Source: MWDV01 sp002070715 (GTDB lineage Bacteria > Verrucomicrobiota > Verrucomicrobiia > Limisphaerales > MWDV01). From it: a DNA stretch of 64,000 bases. The position numbers and the translations under genes are program-made. The stretch is taken from NCBI GenBank assembly GCA_035411585.1, contig DAONTI010000014.1:1-64000 (forward strand), written 5' to 3'. The notes beneath the pieces were generated by a model. That model saw only the letters and a list, made by a program, of their open reading frames with translations. It was not told the origin of the DNA and did not search any database. Of the stretch, positions 61,008-64,000 are shown one piece after another (the stretch's first letter is position 1; each line of letters starts with the position of its first letter).

Positions 61008-62141
61008 ATGTCTGCGATCAATCCAAAACAGTGGGTGCGTCCGGTCCTGCGGGATGTGCAAGCCTATGTGCCGGGCGAACAACCAAAAACGCCGGGTCTC
61101 ATCAAGCTGAACACCAATGAGAACCCGTATCCTCCCTCGCCGCGGGTGCTCAAAGCCGTCAAAGCCGCGGTGGACGGACGCCTGCGCTTGTATCCGGATC
61201 CCCGGGCGGATCGGCTGCGCGAAAAACTGGCCGCCCGGCACCGCTGCCGGGTCGAGAACATCATCGTTGGCAACGGTTGTGATGAATTGCTGGCGCTGGC
61301 GGTGCGTTGTTTCGTGGAGCCGCTGGCGAGCCAGCGCGGGCCGATGAGCCAGCGTTATCTGGTCCCGCCGGTCAAGGCGACCGTCCAGTTTTTCTCGCCC
61401 AGTTACTCGCTGTATCCGGTGCTCGCCGCCCTGCACGGCGCCGCCGCCAACGCGTTGCCGTTGGGTTGGGAATTCGCCCTGCCCGAGGCGGGGCAGGTGC
61501 GGCATCTCAAGCAGTGTCTCCCGCAGGCGCCGTTGACCTTCATCACCACGCCCAATGCGCCCAGCGGCCGGGGGTACCCGACCGCGCAGCTCGACGCGCT
61601 CTGCGCGAAATTCAAAGGCGTGGTGGTGCTGGATGAAACCTACGTGGATTTCGCGCCGGAACACGCGCTGGATCTGGCGTTGAAACATCCCCACGTCATC
61701 GTGGCCCGTTCCTTCTCCAAAGCCTATTCGCTCTGCTTCCAGCGGGTCGGTTATTTCGTCGGTCATCCGGAACTGATCGCGGCGCTGCACACGCTTCGCG
61801 ACAGTTACAGCGTGAACGGGTTGGGCCAGATCGCCGCCGAGGCGACCTTGGACGACTTGGATTATTACCAGGCGAACTTCCGCAAAATCACCGCCACGCG
61901 CGACTGGCTGACGGAAGAACTGACCCGGCTGGAGTTTCATGTGCCGCCCAGCCAAACCAATTTCATCTTTACCCGGCCCCCCGGTCCGTCCGCGGAAACT
62001 TGGGCCCGCCAACTGCGCGCGCAGAAGATTCTCGTGCGCTGGTTCGACGCGCCCGAGTTGCGGGATTCGCTGCGGATCTCCATCGGCACCCCGGCGGAGA
62101 TGAAAACGTTTGTCCAAGCGGCAAAGAAAATCCGGGGCTGA
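61008..62141 (+). CDS. hisC: Histidinol-phosphate aminotransferase
   Basis: A 377-residue class I/II PLP enzyme of histidine biosynthesis. IKLNTNENPYPPSPRVLKAV is the HisC-type N-terminal substrate loop. IVGNGCDELLALAVR binds the PLP phosphate. TPNAPSGRGYPTAQL and VVLDETYVDFA follow, and the PLP lysine is in ARSFSKAYSLCFQRVGY, followed by the phosphate-binding arginine near the end (LRISIGTP). ATG 61008 gives MSAINPKQWVRP; ATG 60999 (MGAMSAIN) is an alternative. No other his genes are adjacent. Confidence 0.92.
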   Translation: MSAINPKQWVRPVLRDVQAYVPGEQPKTPGLIKLNTNENPYPPSPRVLKAVKAAVDGRLRLYPDPRADRLREKLAARHRCRVENIIVGNGCDELLALAVRCFVEPLASQRGPMSQRYLVPPVKATVQFFSPSYSLYPVLAALHGAAANALPLGWEFALPEAGQVRHLKQCLPQAPLTFITTPNAPSGRGYPTAQLDALCAKFKGVVVLDETYVDFAPEHALDLALKHPHVIVARSFSKAYSLCFQRVGYFVGHPELIAALHTLRDSYSVNGLGQIAAEATLDDLDYYQANFRKITATRDWLTEELTRLEFHVPPSQTNFIFTRPPGPSAETWARQLRAQKILVRWFDAPELRDSLRISIGTPAEMKTFVQAAKKIRG

Positions 62142-62306
62142 CACCCGGCTAAACTGAATCTGAAAGGCCGCCGGTCATCGCCGGGCCCTTCAGTATTATC
62201 GCTGCCCCGCGTGACAGTGGCATCGGTTGGCCGCCGTTACCCGGGGTCCGCCTGGCATTTCTGATTCCAACTTTCGCGCGCCCGATTCAACGGCTATGGT
62301 TTGACC

Positions 62307-64000
62307 GTGGTTAAACCCGCCGCCATTTCGTGTCCGGCCGGAACCGGGACTGCGCCGTTGCCGTCCGCCGGCGCCGGCATGGTTTTGCCCGAATTGCTCG
62401 CGCCCGCCGGGGATTGGGCGTGCGCCAAAGCCGCCATCGAAAACGGCGCGGATGCCATTTATTTCGGCCTCGACAAATTCAATGCCCGGATGCGGGCCGA
62501 CAATTTCACCATCGCCGATCTGCCGCGGCTGATGGCGTTTCTCCATCGGCGCGGGGTCAAGGGATATGTCACGCTCAACACCTTGGTGTTCGAGCCCGAA
62601 CTGGCCGAGGCCGAAGCGCATTTGCGCGCGATCATCGCCGCCGGCGCCGACGCGGTGATCGTGCAGGACGTGGGGATCGCTCGGTTGGTGCGCCGGTTGT
62701 CGCCGGATTTTCCGATCCACGCCTCCACCCAGATGACCATCAGCAGCGCGGCGGGCATTGCCTTCGCCCGGGAACTGGGATGTCAACGGGTGGTCTTGGC
62801 GCGCGAGTGTTCGCTTGCGGAAATCGAGAAGATACGGGAAGCGGACCGCCGCAGCAGCCCCCTGCCGTCCGCTGCTGCGGCAGGCGATTCTCCGGATGTT
62901 CCCGGTGGACCAGCGTCCGCCCCGGCCCCGATGCCGCTGGAAGTTTTTGTTCACGGCGCGTTGTGTGTGGCCTATTCCGGGCAATGCCTGACCAGCGAGG
63001 CGTTGGGAGGTCGCTCGGCTAATCGCGGGGAATGCGCCCAGGCGTGCCGCCTGCCTTATGAATTGATTGCCGACGGTCAGCCCGTGCCGCTCGGTGACCG
63101 CCGTTATTTGCTCAGCCCGCAGGATTTGGTGAGCGTGGATTTGTTGCCGGAACTGGTCCGGGTGGGGGTGGCGTCACTCAAGATTGAAGGCCGGCTCAAG
63201 TCTCCGGAATACGTGGCCAACGTCACGCGCATTTACCGCCAGGCGCTGGACCAACTCGCCGCGGCGGCACCACCGCCGGCTGTTTCTCCCGCGGCGCGGT
63301 ATGCGTTGGAGATGGCGTTCAGCCGCGGGTTGTATTCCGGCTGGATGCGCGGCGTCAATCACCAGGCGCTGGTGCATGGGCGGTTCGGCAAGAAGCGCGG
63401 CGTGTTTCTCGGCGAAGTGACGCGGGTGTTGCGTGACGCGGTCGTGGTGCGTCTGGCCGGGCCGCTCAAACCCGGCGATGGCGTGGTGTTCGACGCCGGC
63501 AATCCCGAGGCTGGCGAGGAGGGCGGCCGGGTGTATGAAATCCGGAAATGGACCGGAGACGGTCCCGGCCACAGCGAGCTCCGGTTTGGCCGGGGCGACC
63601 TCGATTTTCGACGGCTGCATGCCGGGGATAAATTGTGGAAGACGGATGATCCCGAACTGAACCGGCGGTTGCGCCAATCGTTTGCCGGCGACACGGTGCG
63701 GTTTCCCCGCCCGATCCACTTGGAAATCCACGGCGCGGTGGGGCAACCGCTCACCCTCATCGCCCGCGACGAAGCCGGGCACGTGGCGCAGGTGACGTCG
63801 GCCCGGCCCCTCGTCCGCGCGGAAAAGCAGCCACTGACGCGGGAGCGTTTACGCGAACAACTGGGGCGCCTGGGCGGCACGCCGTTCAAACTCGGCGGGC
63901 TGAAAAATGCGTTGCCGGATGACGTGTTGTTGCCGGTCAGCGAGTTGAATCAAGTGCGCCGCCGGGCCGTGGCCGAACTGGAACGGCAACGGGCGCAACC
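62307..64000 (+). CDS. Peptidase U32 family protein, RlhA-like (3' end outside window)
   Basis: An open frame to the window edge (>560 residues). PELLAPAGDWACAKAAIENG opens the U32 TIM-barrel-like domain, followed by GADAIYFGLDKFNAR and ASTQMTISSAAG. The iron-sulfur-type cysteine cluster is in GALCVAYSGQCLTSEALGGR and GECAQACRLPYEL. A flexible Ala/Pro/Ser linker interrupts the domain near residue 200. The C-terminal LTRERLREQLGRLGGTPFKL and LLPVSELNQVRRRAV match DUF3656, which distinguishes RlhA (23S rRNA C2501 hydroxylation) from the shorter TrhP (tRNA). GTG 62307 or ATG 62379 may start it; the latter gives the family N-terminus MVLPELLAPAGD. Confidence 0.85.
   Translation, partial: MVKPAAISCPAGTGTAPLPSAGAGMVLPELLAPAGDWACAKAAIENGADAIYFGLDKFNARMRADNFTIADLPRLMAFLHRRGVKGYVTLNTLVFEPELAEAEAHLRAIIAAGADAVIVQDVGIARLVRRLSPDFPIHASTQMTISSAAGIAFARELGCQRVVLARECSLAEIEKIREADRRSSPLPSAAAAGDSPDVPGGPASAPAPMPLEVFVHGALCVAYSGQCLTSEALGGRSANRGECAQACRLPYELIADGQPVPLGDRRYLLSPQDLVSVDLLPELVRVGVASLKIEGRLKSPEYVANVTRIYRQALDQLAAAAPPPAVSPAARYALEMAFSRGLYSGWMRGVNHQALVHGRFGKKRGVFLGEVTRVLRDAVVVRLAGPLKPGDGVVFDAGNPEAGEEGGRVYEIRKWTGDGPGHSELRFGRGDLDFRRLHAGDKLWKTDDPELNRRLRQSFAGDTVRFPRPIHLEIHGAVGQPLTLIARDEAGHVAQVTSARPLVRAEKQPLTRERLREQLGRLGGTPFKLGGLKNALPDDVLLPVSELNQVRRRAVAELERQRAQ

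Overview
The window is GC-rich, densely coded bacterial chromosome. The gene mix points to the phylum Verrucomicrobiota, probably a free-living polysaccharide degrader. It has a prepilin-like protein with the FTLIELLVVIAIIGILA leader and an H-X9-DG tail, a giant lamin-tail/CotH secreted protein, and many exported carbohydrate-active enzymes (GH43, GH172, a heparinase-II/III-like lyase, a sulfatase and a probable GH16-fold protein). It also has DUF4190/GYF_2 membrane proteins and a canonical rpmH-rnpA-yidD-yidC-khpB block. No rRNA operon, CRISPR array, dnaA or phage structural module is visible.

Layout. 1-4.2 kb (minus strand): a truncated GH16-like exported protein, a GH43 lipoprotein, a sugar nucleotidyltransferase and an orphan DNA methyltransferase. 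4.3-8.4 kb (plus): a TMTC-like TPR membrane protein, a peroxiredoxin and NADP-isocitrate dehydrogenase. 8.4-13.8 kb: the lamin-tail/CotH protein. 14.0-17.1 kb: trmB, then a restriction-modification locus in which the nuclease gene is split by a one-base frameshift while the methyltransferase is intact. 17.1-23.6 kb: a holin-fold membrane protein, manA, accA, an FKBP isomerase, an MFS permease with a Nudix hydrolase, and a divergent ADP-ribosylglycohydrolase.

23.8-29.0 kb is the most unusual part. Two gene groups of lower GC than their surroundings each begin at a GTTAG core site and end at a folded imperfect palindrome with the architecture of an integron attC site. The first palindrome is a 20-bp stem interrupted by exactly three single unpaired bases on one strand. 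The cassettes carry zinc-ribbon membrane proteins, a CD225/dispanin-like protein and a DUF2752 protein. Both attC-like sites are followed by the same ~106-bp sequence. No integron integrase is visible, so this looks like an integrase-less attC cluster (CALIN) in a phylum where I know of few described integrons.

29.0-35.6 kb: GH172, a field of REP-like palindromes and a duplicated ~235-bp unit, then argD, an AlkA-like glycosylase, argF and a FIST sensor protein. 35.6-41 kb: an AmpG-like permease with a large insertion, diverging from rpmH-rnpA-yidD-yidC-khpB. 41-50 kb: a Tat-exported aldo/keto reductase, a heparinase-like lyase, a PaaX-family repressor bracketed by perfect inverted copies of a 25-bp palindromic sequence, a frameshifted phosphoesterase/PQQ-propeller lipoprotein and a large exported protein of unknown function. 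50-57.8 kb: the elongasome operon mreB-mreC-mreD-mrdA-rodA followed by RNase E/G. 57.8-64 kb: a sulfatase, tRNA-Arg(CCG), radC, a small unknown protein, hisC and a U32 (RlhA-like) protein running off the end.

Two genes (restriction nuclease, PQQ lipoprotein) are each restored by adding one base. They may be true decay or single-base assembly errors. Family assignments come from reading motifs; no database search was run.
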